Shown one piece after another: positions 45,583 to 52,896 of a stretch of DNA of 64,000 bases (the first letter of the stretch is position 1; each line of letters opens with the position of its first letter). Position numbers and translations under genes: made by a program. The notes under the pieces are model-generated. The model was given only the letters and a program-made list of their open reading frames with translations. It did not search any database and was not told the DNA's origin. This DNA is from Dehalococcoidia bacterium (GTDB lineage: Bacteria > Chloroflexota > Dehalococcoidia > SZUA-161), in the NCBI GenBank assembly GCA_014874385.1, contig JACWAE010000075.1, positions 17,695 to 81,694 on the forward strand, written 5' to 3'.

Positions 45583-45792
45583 CTAGGATAGCCCGTGTAT
45601 GGCGATACGGCGTATGGTTGAGGCAGGTATAGGAACACCCTTCACCATAGCCCCATCATAGCCCCACCTCCGCCACAGGCGTGGGTGACGTTTAAGCTCC
45701 CGCCGGATGAACTCTATCTCGCTATCCGAAAGCTGGCCTGCCCATCCCGGCTGAAGCAGTTTCCTATCTGGGCGTATCGCAGTAACTGCCAT
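45583..45792 (-). CDS. Small hypothetical protein (69 aa)
   Basis: Basic, Arg/Trp-rich (RRELKRHPRLWRRWGYDGAM). A GAAGGA lies about 6 bp before the ATG. No cysteines or membrane segment. It may be a small nucleic-acid-binding protein, but nothing in the sequence proves this; a spurious ORF remains possible. Confidence 0.4.
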   Translation of the reverse strand: MAVTAIRPDRKLLQPGWAGQLSDSEIEFIRRELKRHPRLWRRWGYDGAMVKGVPIPASTIRRIAIHGLS

Positions 45793-45878
45793 ATCGTTCC
45801 TTCAGCGCTGCACCGTTTTTGTTCTCCTATCCTCAGTAGTGCAGCTTTTCCGTGGCTGCTCCACATTGGACGACACAT

Positions 45879-46286
45879 TCAATCCTTCTTACCTTTGTAA
45901 ATCGAGAACGTTCCCATCGCCTTAGCCGCCAGATGCCCCCCGTTTTTTATCTCTGCTTCCATCACCGCAATCCTCTTACCCCTGTGAATAACTCTCGACT
46001 CACAGGTAAGGATACCAGATGACACAGCCTTAAAATAGCAGATGCTAATCTCAATCGTCAAGAATAACTCATCTTCATTTACAAGAGAATACAGTGCTGC
46101 ACCCATGCCCGAGTCAGCCAGAGTATAGATGGCTCCTCCGTGCACGATCCCGGCAGCGTTAAGCAACTTTTTGTCCACTTCCAGGACGCACAGACTGTTA
46201 CCATCCTCGACCTTGGTGTAAGTTACGCCTACCATGTCACGGAATGGACTGAGGCCTTTTGCCGCTATAGAGTATTGCCTTGCCAT
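45879..46286 (-). CDS. PaaI-like hotdog-fold thioesterase
   Basis: A 135-aa single hotdog domain. AAGIVHGGAIYTLADSGMGAAL contains the HGG motif that binds the thioester carbonyl, with a catalytic acidic residue in TLADS. ISICYFKAVSSGILTCES completes the sheet. It hydrolyses acyl-CoA, perhaps aromatic or hydroxylated. It is monocistronic and divergent from the DUF502-like gene. Confidence 0.88.
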   Translation of the reverse strand: MARQYSIAAKGLSPFRDMVGVTYTKVEDGNSLCVLEVDKKLLNAAGIVHGGAIYTLADSGMGAALYSLVNEDELFLTIEISICYFKAVSSGILTCESRVIHRGKRIAVMEAEIKNGGHLAAKAMGTFSIYKGKKD

Positions 46287-46423
46287 AGATACCCCTCGCT
46301 ATCCGGCTATCTTCACACAGTATTGCCCGCCGACTTTTTGTGCTATTATACCATCGGTCGCAGCGGAATACCGCAAACAATACCTGACGGAGCTCAATAT
46401 CCCGGAAAATGAATAGAGAATAG

Positions 46424-47122
46424 ATGAAATTCGTTAAACGCGAAATAGGGTATTTTATATATGGTTTGATTTTCTGGCTTCCTATTGGCATAGCGTTTGT
46501 TATCGGCCTCTACATCTTTGGCGACCTTGAAAACCTGGGAAGAGGGTTTCTCGCCTTCTTCCTTCCTGAACGGTTTGTTTACCCCGGTCTGGGAATAGGC
46601 TTCTGGTTCATTCTCTTCTATGCGACCGGACTCATCGCGCAAGGAACCATTATAGGCAACTCTCTTTGGGGGATACCATTATTTGGCGCTATCTTCAGAA
46701 AAGGCGGGAAGACAGTTACCATCGATAACTTGCTCAATCTAAGCCCCTGCTTATGCCTGCGTTCCGAGACCTGTATCTGCTACGCCTTTATACTCTGGGA
46801 AGAAAAGGTCAGGCCGGGTAACGAGAGCGCAGATTTCGACCTGATAGATATCTATCAGCCCCACCCGCCTGCCCTGGTGACTGGCCGGGTCTTCTCGGTA
46901 AGGAAAGGGACGATAATCAAATTGGGCAACAAATCGGGGGACATCATCAATATCCTGCTCTACGGGCTGAAAAGGCCGGAGGAGCTTAAGTATCTCCCCT
47001 GGGAAGGTGAAACTGAAGAGGAGTTTAAAGAAAGAGTCAAGCATTTTGGGTTAGATATCGAACCCTCACCGCTGCTGCAATCTGCGCTGGACAAGATTGA
47101 AAGAACGAGGAGGCTATTATGA
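46424..47122 (+). CDS. DUF502-like membrane protein
   Basis: 232 aa with two strong transmembrane segments (about 8-30 and 58-80), then a soluble domain (about 95-232) with a Cys-rich patch (SPCLCLRSETCICYAF) and a beta-rich region (ALVTGRVFSVRKGTIIKLG). It resembles the DUF502 membrane family loosely. Function unknown. It overlaps the PPC gene by 4 bp. Confidence 0.55.
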   Translation: MKFVKREIGYFIYGLIFWLPIGIAFVIGLYIFGDLENLGRGFLAFFLPERFVYPGLGIGFWFILFYATGLIAQGTIIGNSLWGIPLFGAIFRKGGKTVTIDNLLNLSPCLCLRSETCICYAFILWEEKVRPGNESADFDLIDIYQPHPPALVTGRVFSVRKGTIIKLGNKSGDIINILLYGLKRPEELKYLPWEGETEEEFKERVKHFGLDIEPSPLLQSALDKIERTRRLL

Positions 47123-47580
47123 AGACGAGTGAAGGACGGCTGGGACGTGTCTTCGTGATACGGCTTGAGGATGGTGACGTGCTCCCCGGATGTATCGAGA
47201 GATTCGCCGAGGAGAAAGGCGTATCTGTAGGTCACGCCATACTGGTGGGCGGCATCGGGCAGGGTCAAATCGTGGTCGGCCCGCGATATTCCCCTAAAAT
47301 GCCTCCCGAGCCCATGCTGCTGCCCATCGATGGCGCTCATGAGGTGGCCGGTGTGGGCGTGCTCGCACCCGGCGAGGACGGCAAGCCTGTATTGCACATG
47401 CACGCCGCCCTGGGCCGCTCCGGACAGACCATGACGGGCTGCCTGCGCCCCGGCGTCACCACCTGGGTAGTGGGCGAGGTCATCCTCTATGAAATCCTCG
47501 GTGCCAGAGTAGGCCGCATCAAAGACAAAAAGAGCGGCTTCGCCCTGCTGCAACCACTGAAGGGCAAATCCAAAACGTAG
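47119..47580 (+). CDS. PPC (DUF296) domain protein
   Basis: A 153-aa PCC/PPC domain. RVFVIRLEDGDVLPGCIERFAEEKGV opens it and LHMHAALGRSGQTMTGCL supplies the His cluster typical of prokaryotic members, which form trimers and may bind a metal. In plants the domain accompanies AT-hook DNA-binding; here there is no AT hook. Translationally coupled to the DUF502-like gene. Its TAG stop is inside a GTAGGGGC repeat arm. Confidence 0.85.
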   Translation: MKTSEGRLGRVFVIRLEDGDVLPGCIERFAEEKGVSVGHAILVGGIGQGQIVVGPRYSPKMPPEPMLLPIDGAHEVAGVGVLAPGEDGKPVLHMHAALGRSGQTMTGCLRPGVTTWVVGEVILYEILGARVGRIKDKKSGFALLQPLKGKSKT

Positions 47581-47606
47581 GGGCGATTCACAAACCGTCT
47601 TGTAGG
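47578..47606. repeat. Degenerate GTAGGGGC palindrome overlapping a stop codon
   Basis: GTAGGGGCGATTCACAAACCGTCTTGTAGG retains the left arm; its TAG ends the PPC gene. The right arm is decayed. Confidence 0.55.
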
Positions 47607-47732
47607 GAACCCCCACTGAAATGTGATAAATTTTTAATCTTTCACCCCTCCCATTTTATGACTTCTTCATTCTACAGGCTTAATATTTATCCTGTATCAC
47701 CATAAAGATGTGCCTCCAGGGGGTTGAAAAGT

Positions 47733-48344
47733 ATGAATTGGGACAAAATACCTGACCAGCCCGCGATCGACAGCGTCATCGCCGGAATGCGCGAACGCAA
47801 CTTCAACCCTGTGCTTGTGCCGGACAAACAGAGCGCGCTGGAGAAACTGAAACAGATGATCCCTGCCGGGGCTGAGGTCATGACCGGCAGCTCAACGACA
47901 CTGGAGGAGATAGGCTTCATCGACTACCTCGCCGAGAGAAAACACCCCTGGCGCAACCTCAAGGACGGCATCATCGCCGAAAAAGACCCTCAGAAGCAGC
48001 GGGACCTGAGGCGAGCCAGCACCATTTCTGAGTATTTCGTCGGCAGCGTTCAGGCCATAACCGAGACCGGGCAAGTACTGGGCGTGGACGCCACAGGCAG
48101 CCGTCAGGGCGGCTATGTATTTGGCGCCAGGAATGTCATCTGGGTAGTGGGAATCAACAAGATAGTCTCCGACCTGGAGAAAGCGATGAAGCGGCTTATT
48201 GAACACTGCGTGCCTCTGGAAGATGCCCGAATGAAAAGCACAGGCGGTGCGGGCACCTTCATCGGCAAGATAGTCATTTATGAACGGGAAGGCTTACCGC
48301 AGCGCATCTCCACCATCCTGGTCAAAGAGAAGTTGGGCTACTGA
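47733..48344 (+). CDS. LUD-domain protein (LutC/YkgG-like)
   Basis: About 203 aa from ATG 47733 with AGGGGG 9 bp upstream. GAEVMTGSSTTLEEIGF and GQVLGVDATGSRQGGYVFGARNVIWVVGINKIV are LUD hallmarks. In LutABC the LUD subunit belongs to lactate oxidation; here no lutA or lutB neighbour is seen, so it is a stand-alone member of unknown role. Confidence 0.85.
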   Translation: MNWDKIPDQPAIDSVIAGMRERNFNPVLVPDKQSALEKLKQMIPAGAEVMTGSSTTLEEIGFIDYLAERKHPWRNLKDGIIAEKDPQKQRDLRRASTISEYFVGSVQAITETGQVLGVDATGSRQGGYVFGARNVIWVVGINKIVSDLEKAMKRLIEHCVPLEDARMKSTGGAGTFIGKIVIYEREGLPQRISTILVKEKLGY

Positions 48345-48360
48345 GCCTGAACAATTTTAA

Positions 48361-48388
48361 CGGGTAGGTTGCAGCATCCGCTCCAACT
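48361..48388. repeat. GGTAGGTTGCAGC/GCTCCAAC palindrome
   Basis: Member of the GTAGGTTGGAGC sub-type, slightly degenerate. Confidence 0.5.
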
Positions 48389-48463
48389 GAGTTATTTCCC
48401 CTCTCTCTATTCATGATGCGCCGCCGCCTCTTGAAATAGTGAAGGTTACGCCTATAATCACAT

Positions 48464-48491
48464 GTAGGGGCGGTTCGTGAACCGCCCCTAC
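48464..48491. repeat. GTAGGGGC/GCCCCTAC palindrome, GGTTCGTGAACC core
   Basis: 28 bp, arms perfect, with only the central two base pairs unpaired. Confidence 0.8.
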
Positions 48492-48605
48492 GATGAAAAA
48501 ACCGGAGCCATAATCGGTAGGACAGACGCCCCCGTCTATCCTTCATATCATTGTTCGCCTCTGGTGTACGAAGCAATCTCATCGCCACCCTTAACAACGA
48601 ACACT

Positions 48606-48631
48606 GTAAGGGCGACCCGTTGGGTCGCCCA
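48606..48631. repeat. GTAAGGGCGACCC/GGGTCGCCC palindrome
   Basis: Intact inner stem GGGCGACCC/GGGTCGCCC; outer right arm lost. Confidence 0.65.
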
Positions 48632-48701
48632 ACTTGCCCTTGATTCCTATGTGAGTGTAGCATATAATCTCGACAGGCTGATTGAGAAAGGTTAATTATC
48701 A

Positions 48702-49421
48702 ATGGCATTGAATTTGAAGGAGCTAATTCGGCGAGCCAAAGACTACGTAGAGCTTGAATGCAACACAAAGGTGACCAAGATCATTTTTGCAGAGCGCTTC
48801 ATTCTCATGGGACAAGAGGACGTCGTCCTATCGGTGAATACTATAGATACTGAAGAACCAGAATGGTGGGTAGTTGGTGGCTCAACGCCGATGAACCTTT
48901 ATCCCAAATCGCGTTTCCCATCACCTGATGAAGTATTTTCAATGCACACAGGTTTGATGTTACGCTTAACTGCACGTAATTTCGAGCAATCTTATGAGGC
49001 ACCTAAAGAAATTGGTTACGATGCTTTCATTTGCCATGCAGGCGAGGACAAAGAGCAAGTTGCACGACCTCTCGCAGAAGCCCTTGAGCATATGGGATTT
49101 AGTGTTTGGTACGATGAGTTTGAACTTAGACTAGGAGACAGCCTCCGAAAGTCCATTGATAAAGGCCTTGTTAATTCACGATACGGAATTGTGGTTCTCT
49201 CAAAGCCTTTTTTTGCGAAGAACTGGCCTCAATACGAACTACATGGACTGATTGCGCGCGAGATAAGCGGCCATAAAGTTGTTCTCCCTATTTGGCACGA
49301 CATAGAGAAAGAAGATATCCTTACGTACAGCCCGACACTCGCTGACAAAGTCGCAGTAAGCACAAAACAAATGAATATCCACGAAATTGCTCACGCTTTA
49401 GCAAAAGTCCTAAATGAATAG
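48702..49421 (+). CDS. TIR-domain protein with novel N-terminal domain
   Basis: 239 aa. Residues 106-225 are a bacterial TIR domain: YDAFICHAGEDKEQVARPLA, then GFSVWYDEFELRLGDSLRKSID, then NWPQYELHGL with Glu179 at the catalytic position of NAD-cleaving TIRs. Residues 1-105 are an unrecognised mixed alpha/beta domain. Proteins of this class degrade or modify NAD, commonly in phage defence, though a housekeeping or virulence role is possible. No partner (Thoeris ThsA, argonaute, NLR) lies next to it. The base composition is more AT-rich than neighbours. Flanked on both sides by palindromic repeats. Confidence 0.85.
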   Translation: MALNLKELIRRAKDYVELECNTKVTKIIFAERFILMGQEDVVLSVNTIDTEEPEWWVVGGSTPMNLYPKSRFPSPDEVFSMHTGLMLRLTARNFEQSYEAPKEIGYDAFICHAGEDKEQVARPLAEALEHMGFSVWYDEFELRLGDSLRKSIDKGLVNSRYGIVVLSKPFFAKNWPQYELHGLIAREISGHKVVLPIWHDIEKEDILTYSPTLADKVAVSTKQMNIHEIAHALAKVLNE

Positions 49422-49470
49422 TATCAGCGGGTGGGCTCCATTTTATTCCACTTGCCCTATTTTCTACGAA

Positions 49471-49496
49471 TAGGTTGGAGCACCTGCTCCAACCGT
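49471..49496. repeat. TAGGTTGGAGC/GCTCCAACC palindrome
   Basis: Stem GGTTGGAGC/GCTCCAACC with a 4-nt loop, 50 bp after the TIR gene. Confidence 0.65.
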
Positions 49497-49536
49497 TAAC
49501 AGATAGGCTAAGGAATATGATATTGAGGAAAAGAGT

Positions 49537-50070
49537 ATGTTAGACCCTGAAGAAAGACAGCAACTTAAGAGAAAAATGCTGGTTTTGAAGATCCTCTGGG
49601 GCTTTTTCACGGTAGCATTAGTCGCCTATGTGGTTGTAGCTCACCTAATAGGTAATGAAACGGTAATAATAGGCTATAGCAATACCACCCTCTTGATTAT
49701 CAAGATCGTTCTCGCCGTAGCTGCATTTTCGGCCTTAGTGAATGCTTATTTTTGGAGGAAGTCCATGCTCACAGCCTGGCAGAAACGCCCCAAATCAGGA
49801 TTCATTCGACAGATGTTCACTATGAAGACCCTAGCGCCCACGTCAAGCAGCGATGCAGCAGTCAAATACGCAACTGCAACAAGGATCTCTATTGCGTTTG
49901 CGGAAAGCGTGGGAATCTACGGGTTAATTCTGTTCATCATGAGTGGTGAGTTCGTAACACTTTATTCATTTATAGGTGTCTCAGCTCTGGCCCTCTTCTA
50001 TTTACGCCCTAAATTTGAAGATCTTGAGCAGCTAGTCATAAATATGAAGCGCATGGAGAATTCAAATTAG
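49537..50070 (+). CDS. Hypothetical four-helix membrane protein
   Basis: 177 aa. Predicted transmembrane segments lie at about 16-38, 48-68, 118-138 and 140-156, with a basic loop (RKSMLTAWQKRPKSGF) between the pairs. No family recognised. GAGGAAAAG precedes the ATG. Stands alone downstream of the TIR gene, separated by a palindrome; any link to TIR is speculative. Confidence 0.6.
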   Translation: MLDPEERQQLKRKMLVLKILWGFFTVALVAYVVVAHLIGNETVIIGYSNTTLLIIKIVLAVAAFSALVNAYFWRKSMLTAWQKRPKSGFIRQMFTMKTLAPTSSSDAAVKYATATRISIAFAESVGIYGLILFIMSGEFVTLYSFIGVSALALFYLRPKFEDLEQLVINMKRMENSN

Positions 50071-50087
50071 TCTCGTCTGCATTCAGT

Positions 50088-50117
50088 GTAGGGGTATGTT
50101 AGAGTACCTGCTCTAGG
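50088..50117. repeat. Degenerate GTAGGGGTATGTTAGAG palindrome
   Basis: Left arm plus a partial TTAGAG/CTCTAG core; first of two members in the convergent gap before the protease gene. Confidence 0.5.
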
Positions 50118-50144
50118 CCACTGAGTCAGACGAATGACACAAAT

Positions 50145-50172
50145 GTAGGGGCACGGCATGCCGTGCCCCTAC
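50145..50172. repeat. GTAGGGGC/GCCCCTAC perfect palindrome, ACGGCATGCCGT core
   Basis: Perfect 28-bp palindrome. Arms are identical to 48464-48491 while the 12-bp core is unrelated. Confidence 0.85.
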
Positions 50173-50214
50173 ATAAATTACAGAACCAAGCCTTGTCCAC
50201 ACCCTGTCCAGGCT

Positions 50215-51270
50215 CTATTCCTGGTACTCGGCGGGCGTTATGGTCATCTCCAACCTTGTGGTGAAGTTCCGCAGCACTACCATGTCCAGCTTTTTGCCGA
50301 TAACGTCCCCGGTCAGCATGTGGTGTATGTCGTCCACCCCGGCCACCGGCTCCTGCCCCAGCGAGATGATGATGTCGCCCTCCCTCAAACCCGCAGCCTG
50401 AGCCGGACTACGGGGCGCTACGTTCATCACCTGTACGCCTGACTCGTTCTTCAGCAGGTAATACCTCACCACACGCACAGGCAGCGGCACCATCTGTCCC
50501 GAGATGCCCAGGTAGCCCCGGGTGATCTTGCCCTCTCTGATGAGCACGCTCACCACCCAGCGCAGCGTGTTCACCGGTATAGAGAAGCAAATGCCCTGCG
50601 CGAACTGGATAATCGCCGTATTTATGCCCACCACCAGGCCACGCGAGTCCACCAGCGGCCCGCCGCTGTTGCCCGGATTGAGCGCAGCATCCGTCTGTAT
50701 CATGTTCTCGATTAGCCTGCCGCTGCGGCTGCGCAGAGAGCGCCCCAGTGCGCTCACCACCCCTGCCGTAACCGTGCTCTGGAAGCCCAGCGGGTTGCCG
50801 ATGGCGATGACCAACTGTCCCACCTTCAGCTTGCTCGAATCGCCCAGTTGCGCAATGGGCAGGCCCGAACCGGTGACCCTCACCAGGGCCAGGTCCGTAG
50901 CTGAGTCCTGGCCCACCAGATGGGCACTGTAATCGCTGCCGTCCGCCAGGCTCACCTCTATCTCGCCCGCGCCCTCCACAACGTGGCTGTTGGTCACCAC
51001 ATACCCGTCGGGAGCTATGATTACCCCGGATGCGCTGCCTTCCCCCTCATTCGGCCATCTCCGGGGACGGTCAGAAGCTTTCTTCCTCACCCGTATGCTC
51101 ACCACAGCAGGCCCTACCCTGGCCACTACGTTCGTCACAGCTTTAGAATAGGAATCCAGGAAGTCCGCTCCCTCCTCGAAAGAAGAAGGAGCCGGCTTCT
51201 CCGCCTCCGCAGCAGCCGGGTAATCCAGAAACTTAAGTTCGAAATCCGATGCTCCACCAGCTACATCCAT
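50215..51270 (-). CDS. S1C serine protease with PDZ domain (HtrA/DegP-like)
   Basis: About 351 aa from ATG 51270 (GGAGG upstream). The trypsin-like domain has the triad His in VVTNSHVVEG, Asp in SATDLALVRV and Ser in NPGNSGGPLV. One C-terminal PDZ domain (about 265-352) includes GVQVMNVAPRSPAQAAGLREGD. No signal peptide or membrane anchor is visible at the N-terminus, unlike most HtrA proteins, so a cytosolic protease/chaperone or an unusual export route is implied. Confidence 0.9.
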   Translation of the reverse strand: MDVAGGASDFELKFLDYPAAAEAEKPAPSSFEEGADFLDSYSKAVTNVVARVGPAVVSIRVRKKASDRPRRWPNEGEGSASGVIIAPDGYVVTNSHVVEGAGEIEVSLADGSDYSAHLVGQDSATDLALVRVTGSGLPIAQLGDSSKLKVGQLVIAIGNPLGFQSTVTAGVVSALGRSLRSRSGRLIENMIQTDAALNPGNSGGPLVDSRGLVVGINTAIIQFAQGICFSIPVNTLRWVVSVLIREGKITRGYLGISGQMVPLPVRVVRYYLLKNESGVQVMNVAPRSPAQAAGLREGDIIISLGQEPVAGVDDIHHMLTGDVIGKKLDMVVLRNFTTRLEMTITPAEYQE

Positions 51271-51446
51271 CACATCCCTCCAGATTCCATGTTATCCCAA
51301 CAGCGCGTCGAACGCAATCAAGCCAGTTAACGAAGCAGGAATCCGTCATGAAAATTACGATATTCACCAAGAAGAATGAAAATAGTCTTTCCCAGAGCAA
51401 AGACAACTAATAGGCTGTGGATGATAACATCCACAGAGAGCATAGA

Positions 51447-51486
51447 ACGGGCCGTTCACCCTTCGACAGGCTCAGGGCGAACGGTA
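51447..51486. repeat. CCGTTCACCCTTCGACAGGCTCAGGGCGAACGG repeat
   Basis: A dyad whose ends CCGTTC/GAACGG pair; the cleanest copy of the CTTCGACA family in the window. Confidence 0.7.
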
Positions 51487-51559
51487 AAAACACTATTTCC
51501 AAAGGAATTACCTAACATAATCCCCCCTTTTTTAAACTTGTCCCTGACTCGTTCAGGGA

Positions 51560-51634
51560 GGGGGCAAGGGGGATTAGGCGCCTGAATCCTTCCTCGGTGT
51601 AGGAGCAGGTTGGAAACCTGCCCTACCGGTTATC
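51560..51634. repeat. 75-bp direct repeat, copy 1
   Basis: Runs from GGGGGCAAGGGGGATTAGG through CTCGGTGTAGGAGCAGG to GGTTATC, ending in a GTAGGAGC palindrome with an AGGTTGGAAACCT core. Matches 51774-51849 with only a few differences. Confidence 0.8.
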
Positions 51635-51773
51635 TCAGGGCAAGAAGAACACCGGAAGGGGCGAGAGGATTGTGGTGAGGAGATTGCTTCGTCGTCCGGC
51701 AGTGTGTAAGGGCGAGTTAGAAACCAGATGTGTAGGGGTAGGGAGCGCGAATTATTCTCCCCCCTTTTCTAAA

Positions 51774-51849
51774 GGGGGCAAGGGGGATTAGGCACCTGAA
51801 TCCTTTCTCGGTGTAGGGGCAGGTTGGAAACCTGCCCCTACTGGTTATC
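51774..51849. repeat. 75-bp direct repeat, copy 2
   Basis: Same order as copy 1, but its palindrome has both arms intact (GTAGGGGC...GCCCCTAC). An AGGGGG/CCCCCT hairpin lies just upstream. Confidence 0.8.
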
Positions 51850-51999
51850 ATCCCGAAGCCTGGTGACCTTAGACGAAGCCAGCAGCGCCACCCAATTACG
51901 AACAACTATTTCCTCTTTTCTTACTTTCCTCTTGATTCTCACGGGAGCGACTCCTATAATCTCAACAGGCGTAAATTTCCTGAAAGAGGGGAGGCAGTC

Positions 52000-52695
52000 A
52001 TGGCAGAGCAAAGAAAACCTCCTTATATCGAGAAGGTTGACGAGAGAGGCAATTTAGAGGTGTGGATTGTCGACGGCACTTACATTCGCGGCAATATGGA
52101 CGAGGAGTTCACCAATTTCGGCCAGCACTATCGCTACCACTACATTCCGATGAACGAATTCTGGATCGACCACGAAGCCGAGAATGATGAGCGACAGTTT
52201 TTCATTGAGCACCTGCTTATGGAACGCCGCCTCATGGCCAAGGGCATGCCTTATGAAGAAGCCATCGTAATTGCTGACCGTGCCGAGCGTAAAGAGCGCC
52301 GCCGCGCCGGCGACTTGAAAATCATGACCCACAAGGGAAAGACATTGCCCGAAGGCAAAGACGTTCACGAGAGGCTGTGGCGCAAACTGGAGGGCCGCCT
52401 CAGCGTCTGGATAGTCAACGGCAGGCTGGTGCGCAGCGCCTTCGACATCGACTTCACCGAAGGCGGGCATGACTACGTTTATGAGTTCGTGCCTGAGAAC
52501 GAGGCATGGATAGACAACGATATCGAGGAAGCCGAGCGCGGCTATGTGCTGCTGCACGAGCTCCACGAGCGAAACCGCATGGCCAGTGGCTGGCCTTACA
52601 ACAAGGCCCACGCCGAATCGAGCCGCCTGGAATACCACTGCCGCCATCACCCCGACGAGCTTCACGACAAGCTGGTAGACGAAGGCTGGGTCTAA
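52000..52695 (+). CDS. Protein with two tandem copies of an unrecognised domain
   Basis: 231 aa. Residues 19-103 and 134-218 are homologous: VWIVDGTYIR/VWIVNGRLVR, then DEEFTNFGQHYRYHYIP/DIDFTEGGHDYVYEFVP, then WIDHEAENDERQFFIEHLLMERRLMAKGMPY/WIDNDIEEAERGYVLLHELHERNRMASGWPY. The second copy has His-Glu-Leu-x-Glu-Arg and Ala-His further on, which could be a metal or active site; the first copy has lost some of these. The ATG has GAGGGGAGG upstream. It is soluble and highly charged. Function unknown. Confidence 0.75.
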   Translation: MAEQRKPPYIEKVDERGNLEVWIVDGTYIRGNMDEEFTNFGQHYRYHYIPMNEFWIDHEAENDERQFFIEHLLMERRLMAKGMPYEEAIVIADRAERKERRRAGDLKIMTHKGKTLPEGKDVHERLWRKLEGRLSVWIVNGRLVRSAFDIDFTEGGHDYVYEFVPENEAWIDNDIEEAERGYVLLHELHERNRMASGWPYNKAHAESSRLEYHCRHHPDELHDKLVDEGWV

Positions 52696-52713
52696 CCACC
52701 CTATGCTCAAATT

Positions 52714-52740
52714 CGGGCAGACACACGGGTCTGCCCCTAC
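52714..52740. repeat. GGGCAGAC/GTCTGCCCCTAC palindrome
   Basis: Right arm GCCCCTAC intact, left arm decayed; inner stem GGGCAGAC/GTCTGCCC. Confidence 0.6.
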
Positions 52741-52752
52741 GCCTGTGAGGAC

Positions 52753-52799
52753 ACGCCCTTCGATGGGGCTCAGGACAGGGCTTAGGGCGAACGGTTAAA
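52753..52799. repeat. GCCCTTCGATGGGGCTCAGGAC...CGAACGG repeat
   Basis: Copy of the CTTCGACA family, again adjacent to a GTAGGGGC-type palindrome. Confidence 0.6.
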
Positions 52800-52896
52800 A
52801 GGCTATTTTCAAAGCAATCAAAGAGCTGTGGAGGACCCTTCTACGGAAAGGTCACAGCGGGCAGAAAAAGCCGGACGAATCTCAGAGTAGCAGACA

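Larger units (their letters stand above)
48345..48701. other. Repeat-rich gap before the TIR gene
   Basis: Contains three palindromic repeats (48361, 48464, 48606) and no supported gene. The short rightward ORF at 48477-48695 covers the repeats and has no ribosome-binding site. Confidence 0.6.
51274..51999. other. Repeat-dense gene-free region
   Basis: About 725 bp between the protease gene and the duplicated-domain gene. It holds a CTTCGACAGG repeat, two copies of a 75-bp direct repeat and several GTAGGGGC palindromes. No ORF with a ribosome-binding site is convincing. Confidence 0.65.

Noticed and set aside
48477-48695. 72-aa ORF before the TIR gene
   Set aside because: It is built largely of palindromic repeat sequence and has no ribosome-binding site.
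48361-52740. CRISPR array from repeated palindromes
   Set aside because: Spacing is irregular, cores differ, there are no uniform spacers and no cas genes are visible.
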